DNA from: Branchiostoma lanceolatum
Lineage: Eukaryota; Chordata; Leptocardii; Amphioxiformes; Branchiostomatidae
Reading direction: 5' to 3'
Assembly: GCF_035083965.1 (NCBI RefSeq)
Contig: NC_089738.1
Span: 10,814,734-10,878,733, forward strand
DNA: 64,000 nucleotides
The position numbers and the translations under genes are program-made. A model generated the notes under the pieces. That model was not told the origin of the DNA. It worked only from the letters and a program-made list of their open reading frames with translations, and ran no database searches. Shown here one piece after another: positions 13,095-25,010 of the stretch (position 1 is the stretch's first letter; each line of letters begins with the position of its first letter).

Positions 13095-13495
13095 GGTTGG
13101 GGTCGCGAAAAGGAAGGTCAAGCTGGTCAGTACTTGATTGTGATCTGCAACAGCGACATCTACCGTCTGTTACAAGCAGCACAGGCAAGGCGCTTACGGT
13201 TGACAATTCCCTGGCTACATTACCTTCCCCTAGCGACCCATTTCTTGTGACTACCACAGCCCAATGTTGGGTAGTTAAGCCTGAAGGGGCCAAGTAATGG
13301 GTCTATATATATTAGTATCATATTAGTGCCTCTGAATTCTAAGTATACACATAACGTCCTCAAATCTTTTAAACCGGAATTCCATGCATGAGAACTCAGA
13401 AACGGTCTGAGACATATTGTAATTAATGATCCATACAACATTTCTTTAATGACAGAACAACCCATGGCCAAAGCATAACACACAATGTCAATGAC
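13095..13495. repeat. Dispersed repeat, copy 2 (partner at 3.05-3.42 kb)
   Basis: Shares the ordered blocks of the copy at 3055-3420, and carries about 90 extra bases between the GTCTATATATAT segment and the GATCCATACAAC segment. It has the same orientation as copy 1. Confidence 0.7.
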
Positions 13496-13735
13496 GATCC
13501 TTAAGTTATCATAAAACCATTTCTATATCTACTAATTATAATGATAGTCTTGCAATTGCTGTTTACATATCAACGACATTTAACTATCTATGTGCATCAT
13601 AATTCACAACAACTAGGTTATGAAACGGGCAATAGTTATGCCATGTACTGACGTCAGAATATTCAACGGACGGTATACTTATGTCTTTGATACAAATAAT
13701 ACAGTACAATGCGTCATACGTGGTAAAACACGGTG

Positions 13736-14749
13736 CTAGTAGGTAGAGCCTTTCAATCTCATGACTATATCATCCAGCCTACGCCGCTTTTTCGGGGGAA
13801 GTCTCACAGACACAGTGCCGCCGCCATCTTGTTTGACGTCACGTGTGACGTTGTCTCGGTGGTCTTGTTGCTGTTGAGTCCTCTCCGTGGATGATGAGGA
13901 ATCGTGGTGTGAATGAACTTGAGAAGCACCAGTACATTTTTCATGCCACATTTTTTCGGCATTGCGAATCACTTGACTGACAGGATCCGGAGCTTGTCGT
14001 TTTGTTCTGACTTTTTTGTCCACGTATGTCGCGTATTGTTCCTCGTTTTTCCGACTCACCATGGAACACTTGTTCTTCCTGCCTGTATTCTGCTGTGACT
14101 GTGTATGGTGGAAACGTTCCTGGGCCTTGTAAAGAGCGTGTAGTGCTCCCGTAACGGGTTGGTGTGTTTTGTCGTCATGGTTATAGATGTACGCTGATGA
14201 ATGCTTATCTCCGTTCTGGCTCTGATATGGAAGGCCGTGTGCTGACGTATAGAAGGCATTTTGGGGTGTTTCTCCGGTGTTTTCTCCACTCACATGATAG
14301 ATCGAAGGTTTGACCACGTCAAAGCCCCACCCTCTTGCACCGTGTGCGAAGAAAGCAAAATTCCCCTGTAGGGTGGGCTCATGGTTGGTGTCGAAGGCGG
14401 GTCCTCTCTTGGCACCGGCAGACATCCTGTCAAACTCTTCCACCGTGATGGACCTGGTTTCCACGATGGTTGGTAGAACTTCGGGGTGCCTCCATCGGTC
14501 GAGATCTGCACCGTTGCAACCGAAGTCAGAACGTGCCATAGATAATATCTCTGGCGAGAAGGCAGTCGGTTGGCAACTCCACCCCTCTGGTGAGAAGGCA
14601 GTCTGTTGCCAACTCAAATTATCCTTGCCATATTGCTCCGTGATGCAGCTAGGAGGATGGCAACCGCATCTAGAATAATCCGGTAGCTCTGGTTGGCCAT
14701 CTTGTCGGAAGCCAGGACCGAACTTATTAGACACCCTCTGGGCAAACAT
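13736..14749 (-). CDS. Novel family gene D: RSIT-EEFDRM protein, 337 aa, intronless
   Basis: Open frame of 337 codons without introns. Residues 94-109 carry the family signature (TIVETRSITVEEFDRM), shared with genes A, B and C in this window. The C-terminus (about 318-331, PPKKRRRLDDIVMRL) matches the basic tail of A and B: a nuclear localisation-type cluster leading into a short amphipathic helix. Unlike A and B, it has no PxDLS/T motif that I can find. The middle is rich in Gln, His, Ser and Lys and is probably disordered. A small internal duplication gives QTAFSPEG and PTAFSPEI (residues 49-68). A CRE-like TGACGTCA lies 62 bases upstream of the ATG. Gene D is transcribed opposite to A, B and C. 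An alternative downstream start is Met71, which would keep the signature. Function unknown; nuclear localisation is inference. Confidence 0.8.
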   Translation of the reverse strand: MFAQRVSNKFGPGFRQDGQPELPDYSRCGCHPPSCITEQYGKDNLSWQQTAFSPEGWSCQPTAFSPEILSMARSDFGCNGADLDRWRHPEVLPTIVETRSITVEEFDRMSAGAKRGPAFDTNHEPTLQGNFAFFAHGARGWGFDVVKPSIYHVSGENTGETPQNAFYTSAHGLPYQSQNGDKHSSAYIYNHDDKTHQPVTGALHALYKAQERFHHTQSQQNTGRKNKCSMVSRKNEEQYATYVDKKVRTKRQAPDPVSQVIRNAEKMWHEKCTGASQVHSHHDSSSSTERTQQQQDHRDNVTRDVKQDGGGTVSVRLPPKKRRRLDDIVMRLKGSTY

Positions 14750-14810
14750 GGCGATCAGACAAGTGTGCGTCTGGTCTGGAGACTGCGGCGTTGGAAGTCA
14801 GACTGCGGGT

Positions 14811-14818
14811 TGACGTCA
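14811..14818. promoter_or_regulatory. CRE palindrome upstream of gene D
   Basis: Perfect TGACGTCA, 62 bases upstream of the gene D start codon. This is the CREB/ATF consensus. Occupancy is not shown by sequence alone. Confidence 0.45.
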
Positions 14819-14829
14819 ATCACAGAATT

Positions 14830-17340
14830 AAGAGGTCAAAGGTGACAGCTGCTGCAACGGGAATGAAGTAATACCAGCTCCTAACCTCAAGGTCGATCTG
14901 AAAGACATACGAGTAGTTCCAATCGTTTATTACTTTGCCTGGAATGTATGTAATGACGCAGGTCCACAACAACATCTAATGAGTGGTCATGCTCTATTAT
15001 TCCAGATAACATTCCAGATTCGTGTTAGTTACTAAAAAAAACAAGAACAGTTCACTACGTCAATAAAGTATAGCTCATTATTGTCTTTTTTTCTTTTATC
15101 AGTACCCTCATGTCAGTCATGAATAACAGCTTTAGAAGGAAGGCACTGATTCGACGAAAATCAATAAATGAGGCGGAAGGAATTTAAGTGAGAGGCCACG
15201 CCATGGACGCTGTCTGAATTCCCGTGTCTGTGTAAACACTCAGATACACTAGTATCTTGATCGATTTAATGATAGTTGAGTGACAATGGTGTTGAATAAT
15301 GTTAGTTTTGCTGAATTCATTTTTCTAAACATCATGTCTATCAGAAATGATAACCCAAAAATTTAAGATACCTTTTAAAAAGTTGCGTGATGCATGCAAA
15401 TTGTACTAATTCGTGGATTTGCTAGACTTACGAATGCCTACTTAGACCTGCAGGTGCCGGACGGTAAGGCAGATGGTGGTGTTATACAGGCTTTTCATTT
15501 GACGTCACTTGCGCCATATTGGACTACAGTGTACGTAGGTCCATAAACCACGTACACTGCTATACCTAACCAAATACCCACCAACATGGTCCCATGGGAT
15601 TCAAATCATAATTACTATGACGTCAATGAAAAGCTTGTATACGACCAGTGAAATGATATTATCAAAAACAGACGTGTGGAAGTCCGATGTTCCAGATAAG
15701 AATTCTTCCACGTGACATTTTCCTCATTTACCAAAGAGCAGATTTGATTAGATTTTCTAGATACGTTTAATCAAAGTATGATGGACAAGAAGAAAGAAAA
15801 TTAACTCTTGGAAGTATTTTACAGCAAACACCTGCATAAATAATTATAGTTGAATTAAACATGGTGGAACTGCTAAGTCATTTTGGTGAAACAAATAGTT
15901 CACTTGTTTGCAGGCCGAAGGTCAAAAACTGATTGCAGCTGTGAAATACTAAGCCTTGTAACTTTGTAAATCATACACTTAGCATGTCGTAGATTCGTTT
16001 GTATGCAGTGTGTAGCTCAAAGACTCGGCCAGATATTTCAGATAAAGCTGTAAAGGATAGAAAAGACATAGCATTAGAGTTTCTCACCATCGACTCTTCC
16101 ACCTCGGTCAGTCATGTCTCCAGGATGCCGTGATCCTGTAACCTTTGGCCTGCGATGGACAAGAACCGGTTCTAACTGCCCTGGAGCGGTTTTATAACAA
16201 ACTACGAGGACAAGACAACTTGTTGATTGTTATGCAAATAATCCAGAACAAATGTTATCATGTCCACAGACAGTAATTGAATATTAGAAGTGAAGATGAC
16301 TACTTGGCATAAATTCACTATCCCATATTCCGATTACCATTGATATCTACGTGTGGTCATGAGCAATGTTGTAAAAGAAGGTAGCGTAGGAATTCTAACC
16401 GACTCCCAGTTATCGTTCTCCTCCTTACATTAAACAACAACAACAAGTAGAATTAAACGTAAGTGTCCAAGTCATATTTCAGAGGAGCAACTTACCCCGA
16501 TGCACTGTTTACCTTTTACCACGCGGTGTTACGTGAACTGTGTACTAACTAAATTAACAAGGTTGCGTCGTGTAAACACAGAGAGACAAAGGTCACTATG
16601 GCGGTAGTTCTTTAAAAACAGGTTATGTTGGCTGTTGAGTCGTTGGACAAGTCGCGTTATGTCGAATGAAATAATGCCTGTGTGTGATGATGAATAATTT
16701 TCAGCAAATAACGCTAGTACCAACAGTTAAGTTTCATATTCCATATAAAACCTTATCAAACGTTTTAACATTTCTGTTACTTTGAAGCTCAACGCACACG
16801 ACTATTTTGCCTTCATCAGATATTCTGACCCACTCATGTTTGACACGTGACTTTCTGGAAACGTGACGTCATAGGCGGGTCAAAGGTACCCGGAAGCCTG
16901 TACCGTCTGCCGTCCCGGTTAATGATTATTTGGCGGGCTCTGATGTAGATAATCCTTTCCACATTCGTTCAGTTCTTAGCTTGCATATAGTTACATCATT
17001 TATTGTCTAATTATCCTTATCTATCGTTGTATAAGGAGAGGCTGCATAAGTTCATGTGGCACTCGGAACAATTAGCGCTGCATTATTAGTATTTCAGTCC
17101 TTTCTCTATTATGTAAGAATCTTTGGTAACACAAAATCTGTTCTGGAAGGAAAACTACGTCTATATCACATCTGTTCAAGCAAAAAGATTAATTAATTTT
17201 CTCTACTGCACGGTTTCATGGAACTAGCTACTGCAAAGAAATACGAAGGTTTTGTATTTCACCATGAAAAGCCTGTACTAATTGACGTTTTACAGTAAAG
17301 ATTAACATTTAATCAATGTCATGGGTTGTCAGTAATACCC
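14830..17340. other. Upstream flank of gene D, no gene seen
   Basis: About 2.5 kb without a supportable exon. TGACGTCA-type sites recur at about 15499 and 16864. The interval is AT-rich and short ORFs have no motif. A 5' untranslated exon of gene D could lie here but cannot be placed. Confidence 0.35.
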
Positions 17341-17347
17341 CAAATAA

Positions 17348-17528
17348 TGCTACGGTCCCATCTCCAAAGCGGGACCCGGTCGGGCAGCTTGTGGAAACGA
17401 CAAATATGATACAAAGCGTAAAATAATAATTACTCCTACCCACATATTGTGTTTTTTCTTGATATGCATTTTTTTCGTTTTCGCAAACAGCCCGGCCGGG
17501 TCCCGGATTGGAAGAGGGGCCGTAGCAT
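17348..17528. mobile_element. Foldback (MITE-like) element with 38-bp imperfect inverted repeats
   Basis: The left arm beginning TGCTACGGTCCCATCTCC and continuing through GGGACCCGGTCGGGC is an imperfect reverse complement of the right arm GCCCGGCCGGGTCCCGG through GGGGCCGTAGCA. The arms enclose about 105 AT-rich bases. The element has no coding capacity. GC-rich arms with an AT-rich loop fit a non-autonomous DNA transposon or a strong hairpin. No clear target-site duplication was identified. Confidence 0.65.
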
Positions 17529-18199
17529 AAAAGCGCATGTGGCATTAGTCACTCCAGGCACTAGTGCATCACTTAGAGTAGGCCGCATCTGCTCCTGGCT
17601 TAACGCTAGGTAGCAGCTGTGTTTTACACCAAGGCCATTTAAATGTTGCCAACTCGCAGCTTTGACAAAAGTAGATAAGCCAGACCTTTGCATTTTGGAT
17701 TTCGTGAGCTTATCACCTCGATTACAGTTTATTTGTTTATATGTTCGTTTGATTTTGCATACCTCGTAAACAATTTTTGTGGCGCCCTTTTTTCAAGTCT
17801 TAATCAATTAAGTATGGGTTTCAATGGGATGATTGACAAAGATCAAAGATCCATTTTTGACCTAAAGCAAGTGGAAAATACAGTTACTAAGGCTATAAGT
17901 TGACAAACAAGTATCCACAAACACATTGCAAAGCTAATTTTTAAGCTCAACCCAAGGTTTCTTAAGAGCCGCCAAGTTTAAGTTTGTCCAGTAGTTGTTC
18001 GCGATATATAATATGCTACACCTGGCTGTAATTAATCTGAAGGGTATACTTGGGGGGTTACCAAAATATTGATGCTGTATAATGCAACTGCTGACTAGTC
18101 TAGGTACAATGCCATGTTGCCAATACAATTACGTTCTTGGATTCAGAAAATTATACATGTATTATTGGACGAATCAGAACACTCTCCTCTGGTCTTGTG

Positions 18200-18690
18200 T
18201 ATTTTATACTTAAATAAAATAATAACTTTATTGCACAACGATTGTACAAGGTACAAAGTATAGCATTCACTGGTACATAGATAACATTCTATTAGGCTAA
18301 CCAATCTATCTAATACAATATTATGTAGTAGTCTATCTTATACAATATGGTGAAGAAGTCTATCTTATACAATATGGTGTAGTAGTATGGGATGACAATG
18401 GGATTTTACATTCATTGGAGGAGTTTCTTACGTCTAGACATTCTTTGATATATTTCCCAATGTATACCATGCATGGGTTGTCACATGTCATTATGTACTT
18501 AAATTTGCTGTTCAAGTCCATTGAGAGTCCATTTGCTGTTCAAGTCCATTTGCTGTTCAAGTCCTGGTTAATCCGACGATAGCATTGAGTATAGTGAATT
18601 ACGTATATCGAAATATTTGGGACAAAAGTGATATTCGTCTTCAACTACCTCTGGACAAAATGGGCAAACCCTCTGGTTGATAGGATGTTT
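18200..18690 (-). mobile_element. 3' fragment of a CR1/Jockey-type LINE
   Basis: Read on the minus strand, 18690-18580 translates in part to QRVCPFCPEVVEDEYHF then CPKYFDIRN, the Cys/His-containing C-terminal segment typical of CR1/Jockey-type reverse transcriptase ORFs. The 3' UTR follows, ending in TGTACAATCGTTGTGCAATAAAG and a TTATT-type tail at 18200-18225. Only the last few hundred bases remain and the frame is broken, so it is a 5'-truncated, inactive copy. It abuts a SINE of the same orientation. Confidence 0.65.
18300..18390. repeat. Three tandem units of about 29 bp
   Basis: CTATCTTATACAATATGGTG-type units repeat three times inside the 3' UTR part of the LINE fragment. A further short direct repeat built on TTTGCTGTTCAAGTCC lies at 18507-18563. 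Confidence 0.75.
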
Positions 18691-19018
18691 TTACTTAAAA
18701 GTACAAGCTGCACATCCCAACGAATTTGTTTGGTCCACTTACACCGGGAAGGACCCCTATAGCTGGCTCTACTCTTTTCGATTCTTTTACTCAAGGCGTG
18801 GCTCTCCTCAAACACGGGACCTCAAGTTTACGTCCTATCCGAAGGACGTCCCTAACCAGAGCAAGGTACTCATTTTAACCTGTTTGAAGTGAGGAAATTC
18901 GTGCGCGTAAAGTGCCTTTCCCAATTGCAAGTGCACACGTACTACAACGTTAATATGACAAGTCATGGGCCTCAGGATTCGGGATCAAACACCCTGCCAT
19001 TACACCACCGCGACGCCA
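18690..19018 (-). mobile_element. tRNA-derived SINE copy
   Basis: On the minus strand the element starts near 19018 with a tRNA-like promoter: a TGGTGTAATGGCAGGG A-box region and a GATCCCGAATCC B-box region. A SINE body block GGGAAAGGCACTTTAC and a CCTCACTTCAAACAGG block follow. The same body order is found in the copy at 27.4-27.7 kb. A palindromic GACGTCCTTCGGATAGGACG segment lies further downstream. The body matches a SINE type I associate with amphioxus genomes; that recollection is unverified. It is not a functional tRNA gene. Confidence 0.6.
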
Positions 19019-19139
19019 CTATTGCTAAGAGTGTAATGGATACGTCTTTTGAATTTCAGCAGAGTGTAGCCTTCTTTCAATATTTGAGTACCACCCTGGA
19101 TAGTTTCCAACAGAGGATATCGATGGTGGCTATCTACTA

Positions 19140-20094
19140 GTAACCTACTCACGTATCCAGTTCATCGTACCCATAGGTTATTCTTAGAACTGACTATAAT
19201 GAGATCCTGCACGGTTTCGTGGAACTAGCTACACGTTTCCGGTATATCGTGTGTGATTGATTACAGTGAACTTCTCCAAATGGCTTTCTCAACTTGAACA
19301 CTTCCTAGAAATCTGGCCTCATAGTGACACCTGCTGGGAAAACGCAAAACTACACAGGCGTTCCCTTTTAACGGACAGGATGTGCGGTTTATGGCACAAG
19401 ACAAAGGATGATGGGTGTTGCGTGTTTCACCGTGCGTGCTTCTCCTAGAAGTTTAATACTAGCTTCGCCCTCGGGATGCCAACAAACTCCTCCGGTGGGC
19501 GGAGCAGTGCTAAAACCACTAAGTCATACAGTTCCCGGGTCATTTCTATTACAAGTTTAATACTAGCTTGAACTTGGGTCACTGTGAAGGTTTGCTTTTG
19601 TGCCGCGGGAATTCACTGGTAGCTGCCTACTTTCTTCACTCTGGGGACCCGGTTGTTTTCTGTACGGCTGGTCATGGTAAGAAGCGTTGTTTCTTTTTTT
19701 GTAAGAATTATACAAACGTAGCATTATGTTATATGTAGCTCGATAGCGTTTTACTCGTAGTGCTTGATACAGCATTGTTTATGTAGCATTTTTCTGTGAA
19801 TCGCGGGTGTACATATCTGGCGAGAACTATACCGTCTAGTGGTAAGTAATTTTCTATTCTAAAGCTGGCTTTCCTCATTTGAGGTCATTTGAGTAATTAG
19901 TTTCTCTGAAATTTGATCGTTTCGTTTATTTTTGTTCAAAGTTTGATGCTGTTTTTGCTCCGCTTTGTGTTGATTTGGTCACTGCCACAACAACTGCGCT
20001 TGGTATGTGTCATGTTTATATTAATGCTGCTGTCTGGAATACGTGACAAATCGTTTTGTTGTCGTCGTGAACCTGGTGAATTATAGACACCAGT
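19140..20094. other. Intergenic, no gene seen
   Basis: No exon supported. The segment AAGTTTAATACTAGCTT occurs at 19449 and again at 19553, flanking about 100 bases. Confidence 0.35.
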
Positions 20095-22596
20095 TTTTGT
20101 CAAAAGCTAGCTTCGCGAAAGTTTCGTAGAAAGACCGGATGTGAGGTTACCGTGCGTGACGTCACTTGACCTTTATCCCGAGATGAAGAGGCTATCTACA
20201 CTCAACGCAAAAGGTTCGGAAACTTGGACTTGATCAGTCATAATCCCTTTCTTACTCTATGAATTGGATTTTATCATATATCATAAATTCATTCATATAT
20301 AATTGGAAAGCCTATTCATTGCTCTTTGCAACGATACCCCCTTGCTATGGTTCATGGGTAGGAAAGAGAACCAGGACTACTTTCGTGAGTACATCAGTCA
20401 CGAAAAATGATCATATGTTCGTTGTTTTCGGGTCCAATATGCTATTGGCCGGCCGACTCTGGCTTACTATTCACTCTATTCTCTATTTGGTCAATTTCTA
20501 CAATTTTTTTCAGCGATCCGCGAAGCCTGGTAGAGGCGAGCAAAAGCTTACCACTAAACTGTACCGTGTAGCTGCAACTGTGGAATTGTAAGCGTAATAG
20601 CAATGTTTAACACCAGCATTTCATTTTCCCACTCTGGCACCAGAAGTCTTAAGTCATTAACCTTTCTGCCTTCCTTCGTCAAACATACCGTTCTGGCCCA
20701 CTCAAGTGCTAGAAAAATACACACACCTGTCGGTGTAATAACCTTACTAGGAAATAGGCATTCAGTGTAATAACCTTACTAGGAAATAGGCATTCAGTGT
20801 AATAACCTTACTAGGGAATGGGCATACATAATGGCGAACCTTACAGTCTGTGCCTATGTGGGGGTTGTTGCTTGGGAGTGTAAACGTGTGCGAACGTGAT
20901 GGTTGAGTAACATCTATAGCTTTGTTTAGTTTAGGTTTCTCTTTGCAATTGAAAGAACGTGCATGCAGGGCGTTTCTACATTTTTGTACGTCCTACGTAC
21001 CTGTATACAGACATGAAGCCAAATTTCCACCCCGCCAGACTAGTTTTGCTTCGTCGGTTAGTGCGTGTGTATCCTATAAATTAGAGTGGGGGTTGGGGTA
21101 TGGGCACAGCAGGACCCACATAGGGCGAGGATAGGTTCTACGGGGTTAGGGCTAGGCCTATAGGTTTAGCCTCTACATGCAGCGTGACCCCCGTCCCACC
21201 ACCCGCATAGACGTCTGCTTGAAAAATTACCACGCCCACGAGAGTGATGCACTTCTCTCATTTCATTCATAATGGAAGCACCCGAGTATTTCTGAGCCAA
21301 ATCGGCAGTGGCAGAAATTTGGCTTGACACTGAGACCACTACCTGCTACAAACATGTGCAAACAGTGTAATCGTCGTGGTAATCAACGACTACGTCCCCC
21401 TCTCCCTCTCTCTTTCTGAATAGTGGCATAGATTATTCATTATTTTGTCAAGCGTTGTGCAGGCCAAACCTAAATCATGTTTATTATGTCGTGACGCAAT
21501 CTATGTACCTCGTCACCATGCCAAACAAAACATGGCGGATTAGCACTGAGTCAAAACACTCCATGATGACGTAAATGACTGTCTCGCCCCCACTTCCGGC
21601 ATAGTGGTCACAAGACGCGTCTTGTTGCCCGGTCGGTCATTTTGAGATTGTAACTTTATAAATTCAACATCCTCGACAGAGTCTACATTTCCAGAAAGTC
21701 GTGGATTTCCGTGGAAATACGTCGGATGGACAGTTCTTCGAAGCCAGATTGGGTAAGCTTTGTGGGGAAAATATTCCATCCTTTTTTATGATAACTTAGG
21801 GGGCGTTCTACTTCTAGTATGTTCACGCCAGTATAAGTTTCGTATTGACATGTTTGGCTTAGCTATTAGCAAGGAGCTTTAGTTTCCTTGCTATAAGTAA
21901 CGTTTAAGGGAAAGACTTGTTTTCAACTTTGACCCACGTTTGTGCAGTCTGGCTATCGAACCGATAAAAACGTTGTACTCGGCTGTAAACTTTACTTATG
22001 AGACAAAAATGTAAATACGCAACTCATACGCTCGGACTTGCATATAGGCACGAATGTGAAATCGGTGTGGAAAGTCCGCCGATATAGAACGTTAAGTAAT
22101 CATGATTCATGATTTATCGGTATCTAGTTAAATCATAAGAAAGACATTGCTGCCATGCCATTGTGACTCGGGAGTTTGTGATGCACAAGCGTTACCGTCA
22201 CGCTGAGATCATTCAATACACAGAAATACCGTTCGACCATAACCTCCTTGGTTCGACCTAGCTGTCAATTTAACTATGGGTTGGGAAGAAGTACATTGTA
22301 TGGGCTAAGGCATATCGCGAAGGGCCAACAAAGGTTTTGGTAGAGCGTCACAAAATGACAAGTCAACGGTTAAAACTTTCCCTGAATAATGGGTCAAATC
22401 TAAAGTTTCTTGCATTTATGTTGCGCTATGTGTAGCGACTTTCCGGTTCAGAATTTTCCAAGTGTCACCATGATTGTTTCTTGTCAAAAGCCTTTATGAG
22501 AGTTTCTCGGAAGACCGGGTATGAGGATATCATGCGTGACGTCACGTGAACGTTGACCTGAGGTGAAGCTGGGTAACTTGAACTTGATCAATCATA
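20095..22596. repeat. Direct repeat pair, arms 20095-20245 and 22477-22596
   Basis: Both arms contain GTCAAAAGC, then GAAAGACC/GGAAGACC, GTGAGG/ATGAGG, a perfect GCGTGACGTCAC block (TGACGTCA at 20157 and 22537), a GA(G/T)GAAG block and CTTGGACTTGATCA/CTTGAACTTGATCA. The arms are diverged but collinear. The sequence between them (20246-22476) holds no gene I can support. Confidence 0.6.
20732..20818. repeat. Three tandem units of about 33 bp
   Basis: GTGTAATAACCTTACTAGG followed by AAATAGGCATTCA is repeated three times, the third copy slightly degenerate. Confidence 0.85.
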
Positions 22597-22752
22597 CGAT
22601 GGGTTGGGAAGAAGCACGTTAATATCAACTGAGGCACATTGCGTACGAAGTGCCAACAAAAGGTTTGGTCGAGCGTCACACAATGACTCAACAGTTAAAA
22701 CTTTCCCTGTCAGTTAAACAGGTCAAATCTACAGTTTCTTGAACTTACGTAC
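22257..22752. repeat. Diverged tandem duplication, period about 320 bp
   Basis: ATGGGTTGGGAAGAAG is followed in each copy by a GCCAACAAA block, a (T/A)GAGCGTCAC block, a GTTAAAACTTTCCCTG block and GGTCAAATCTA-AGTTTCTTG. Copies begin near 22275 and 22600. No coding potential. Confidence 0.65.
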
Positions 22753-23512
22753 CAACTTCCGAGGGGAAAACGCCGCGCTATGCCATGCGGATAGCGATTT
22801 TCTGGTTCTGATTCTCCATATATATAACATGCACTATGGGGTCATGTTGGGACAACACGATATTTGCATTCACACCACGCGCTTTGGAGAACACTCTTGG
22901 CCCCTTGTCACGAGCTGACTGCACGGTCGTGCGGCTGTCACACCCAGTGATCATCAGGCTATCGTCAAGCCCAATAGTCCGTCAGCCAGGAATGTTTGTG
23001 GTGTAAATACAAGAAGTTGTGTGGAGATAAGGGCTCCTTCCTGTACCAAGCAAAGGTTCTGGTACTAGTGGATTGATTTTAAGAGATTCAAGATTCGTGT
23101 GTGACACCATGCATATTGTATACTGCGGGCAATAGTCAGAGGTGCTGCGTGGTTTGTGGGTCGTCGTAAACGGTATGATATATATAAGTGGCTGTTGCAA
23201 CATCCGATTCGCAAAGTTATATCCCGCCAACCGGGTTTCAATTGTAGGCTGCACACCCTCGAACATGTACACCACTCGATTTTTAGAGATCGGCCGATGT
23301 TCGCAGGTCCGACCAAGGTCTTTATAACCTCCTTGGTCCGACCAAGCCCCATCTTATGTGTTAGGATAGATTTCGTAATAAGCTCGACCCTCTGTCAATT
23401 CTAAAGTCTGGAGACCTTCTTTTGAACAACAAATACGACCGAAACTCGTCTATTGTGTGACAGCGATATAAAGACAACTGCTAACTAGTGTAAAGGTAGC
23501 CATTGTTCAAAA
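22753..23512. other. Intergenic, no gene seen
   Basis: Several overlapping ORFs of 60-100 codons occur on both strands, but none has splice context or a recognisable motif. Nothing else identified. Confidence 0.35.
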
Positions 23513-23592
23513 CAGGTACAGGTACAGGTACAGGTACAGGTTCAAAACAGGTACAGGTACAGGTACAGTATGGTTCAAAACAGGTACAGGTG
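23513..23592. repeat. (ACAGGT)n minisatellite
   Basis: Hexamer ACAGGT runs separated by TTCAAA/TATGGTTCAAA spacers, giving three clusters. Confidence 0.85.
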
Positions 23593-23776
23593 AAACGCCT
23601 GTGTACGTCATTAGTGATTATTAAAAGCACTCAAGAGGTAATTGATTTTGCAGTCGTTTTTATGACTTGGTGATTTATCTCACAGCCTATTGTCACCAGT
23701 TATAACGTTTGAGACTCGTTTAGAAGGACCATTCCGAAACCAAAGGAAACCAGTCTATCTCTACGATACGTCTAAA

Positions 23777-23984
23777 CTAGTCTCTACCAGATTTACTACG
23801 CTGGCTAAAGGGAGAACAATTTGCCAGGGGAGGTTGGCTACCAAAGGGTTTGAGCGGTCTTTTTTTCCGAGGGCCAAGGGGGAAATATAAACCTTCCCGT
23901 GGTCTCACTCTCCTGGTTAATTATTCCTTTTTTTTGTCGAATTCTGTGATCCGTGCCCTTGTAGGAAGGCCTAGTGGAGGCTAG
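23777..23984 (-). mobile_element. MITE-like element, copy 1 (inverted partner at 56.7 kb)
   Basis: It is bounded by imperfect terminal inverted repeats: CTAGTCTCTACCAG at the left and CTAGTGGAGGCTAG at the right. Its reverse complement is collinear with 56662-56840, sharing a GCCTCCAC(T/C)AGGCC start, a GAATTCGACA/GAATTCGGCA block, GGGAATAATTA-type, ACCACGG/TCCACGG, a CTGGCAA block and an ATTCTCCCT(T/A)TAGCC block. Short, non-coding, with inverted ends: a non-autonomous DNA transposon is the best fit. Confidence 0.6.
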
Positions 23985-24164
23985 TAATAACACCGACTAG
24001 GCTTTAAATTCGCATCGTCTGCTTCCTTTTCGTTTTGTTACAAAGACGGCGTCTATGACCTTTGCCAAGAGATTATGTTTCCGGGGCTGTGTATCTTCTG
24101 CCTGTTTGTTTGTGAACAGCTTTAGCTCGTATGTTTTTTTTTTTTTAAAACTCGTTCTAACAAT

Positions 24165-24400
24165 GCATTGTTCCGTTTTGTTGTGTTGTGTTCTTTTCTT
24201 CTTTGTTCCTCCTAGTCACCCTGTACACATACATCACATCTAATACAAACAACACGACTGAAAGAAATGTGTGGGCCCAACAATCTGTTTCCTTTCTATG
24301 TCGGCGTCCTTTTTGAACACAACAAAGCTATTTTCCATTTTGTTATGTTCTTCGTTTCTCATTTGTTCTTCATAGTCACCCTGTACTTTACATGTAATAA
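24165..24400. repeat. Direct repeat of a TGTT..TCACCCTGTAC block
   Basis: A segment built on TTTTGTT(G/A)TGTT followed by TTTGTTC-TC-TAGTCACCCTGTAC occurs near 24175-24230 and again near 24335-24390. Short and diverged. Confidence 0.6.
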
Positions 24401-25010
24401 AACAGTATTTGAACAATATCAAAACAAATTTGTGGAATTCCAAGGGGCTCCACACTAGTAAAGCGTGCACTTGCTATACAGACAGTACTAGTAGCGAAGT
24501 TGATCGCGTTTTACACACAGAATACAAAGAGTTCTGGGCCAAAAACATCGCTGTCATTCTTTCCTTCAAATTAGCATTTTTTTTTTTTTTCTGGAGGGCA
24601 CGTCCGTTAAACGTACCAAACCTTTGTTCACTTTTACCGCAAGTGATCGGCAATTTTCTACGGTCGGGTTGCTTTCCTGTTGACTTCCTTTGGCTACGTG
24701 ACCAAAATGCAAAATTGCCTCAACGGTATGATTTTGATCATGATGAGAGGAGAAAACATTGCTACCCTTTTATCTTTGTTGTCACATGACGACTGCATGA
24801 AATCCGTCCTTGTAGTTCGTGAAAGTTAGAAATACAAGGCGTTGGTATTGTTGTCTGCGTACGAAATGGTCAGGAGGTCATTGTGTGCTCTTCCGTATAC
24901 GTACGTTATCGTTAATCACAATGATCACCATATTTGAATAGAGGTAGTAATCCGTGTGGGATTGACGCTATCGCTTGTGCTCAGGGTTTATGAACGAAGA
25001 ACAGATGCCG
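24401..25010. other. Intergenic, no gene seen
   Basis: A poly-T tract lies near 24577-24591. The 126-codon ORF at 24409-24789 has no motif and is not convincing. Confidence 0.35.

Noticed and set aside
20259-20591. 110-codon ORF on the plus strand
   Set aside because: No conserved motif, no homologous copy, and hydrophobic composition typical of AT-rich random frames.
24409-24789. 126-codon ORF on the plus strand before tandem unit 1
   Set aside because: It spans a poly-T tract that produces a poly-Phe run, and no part is conserved upstream of unit 2.
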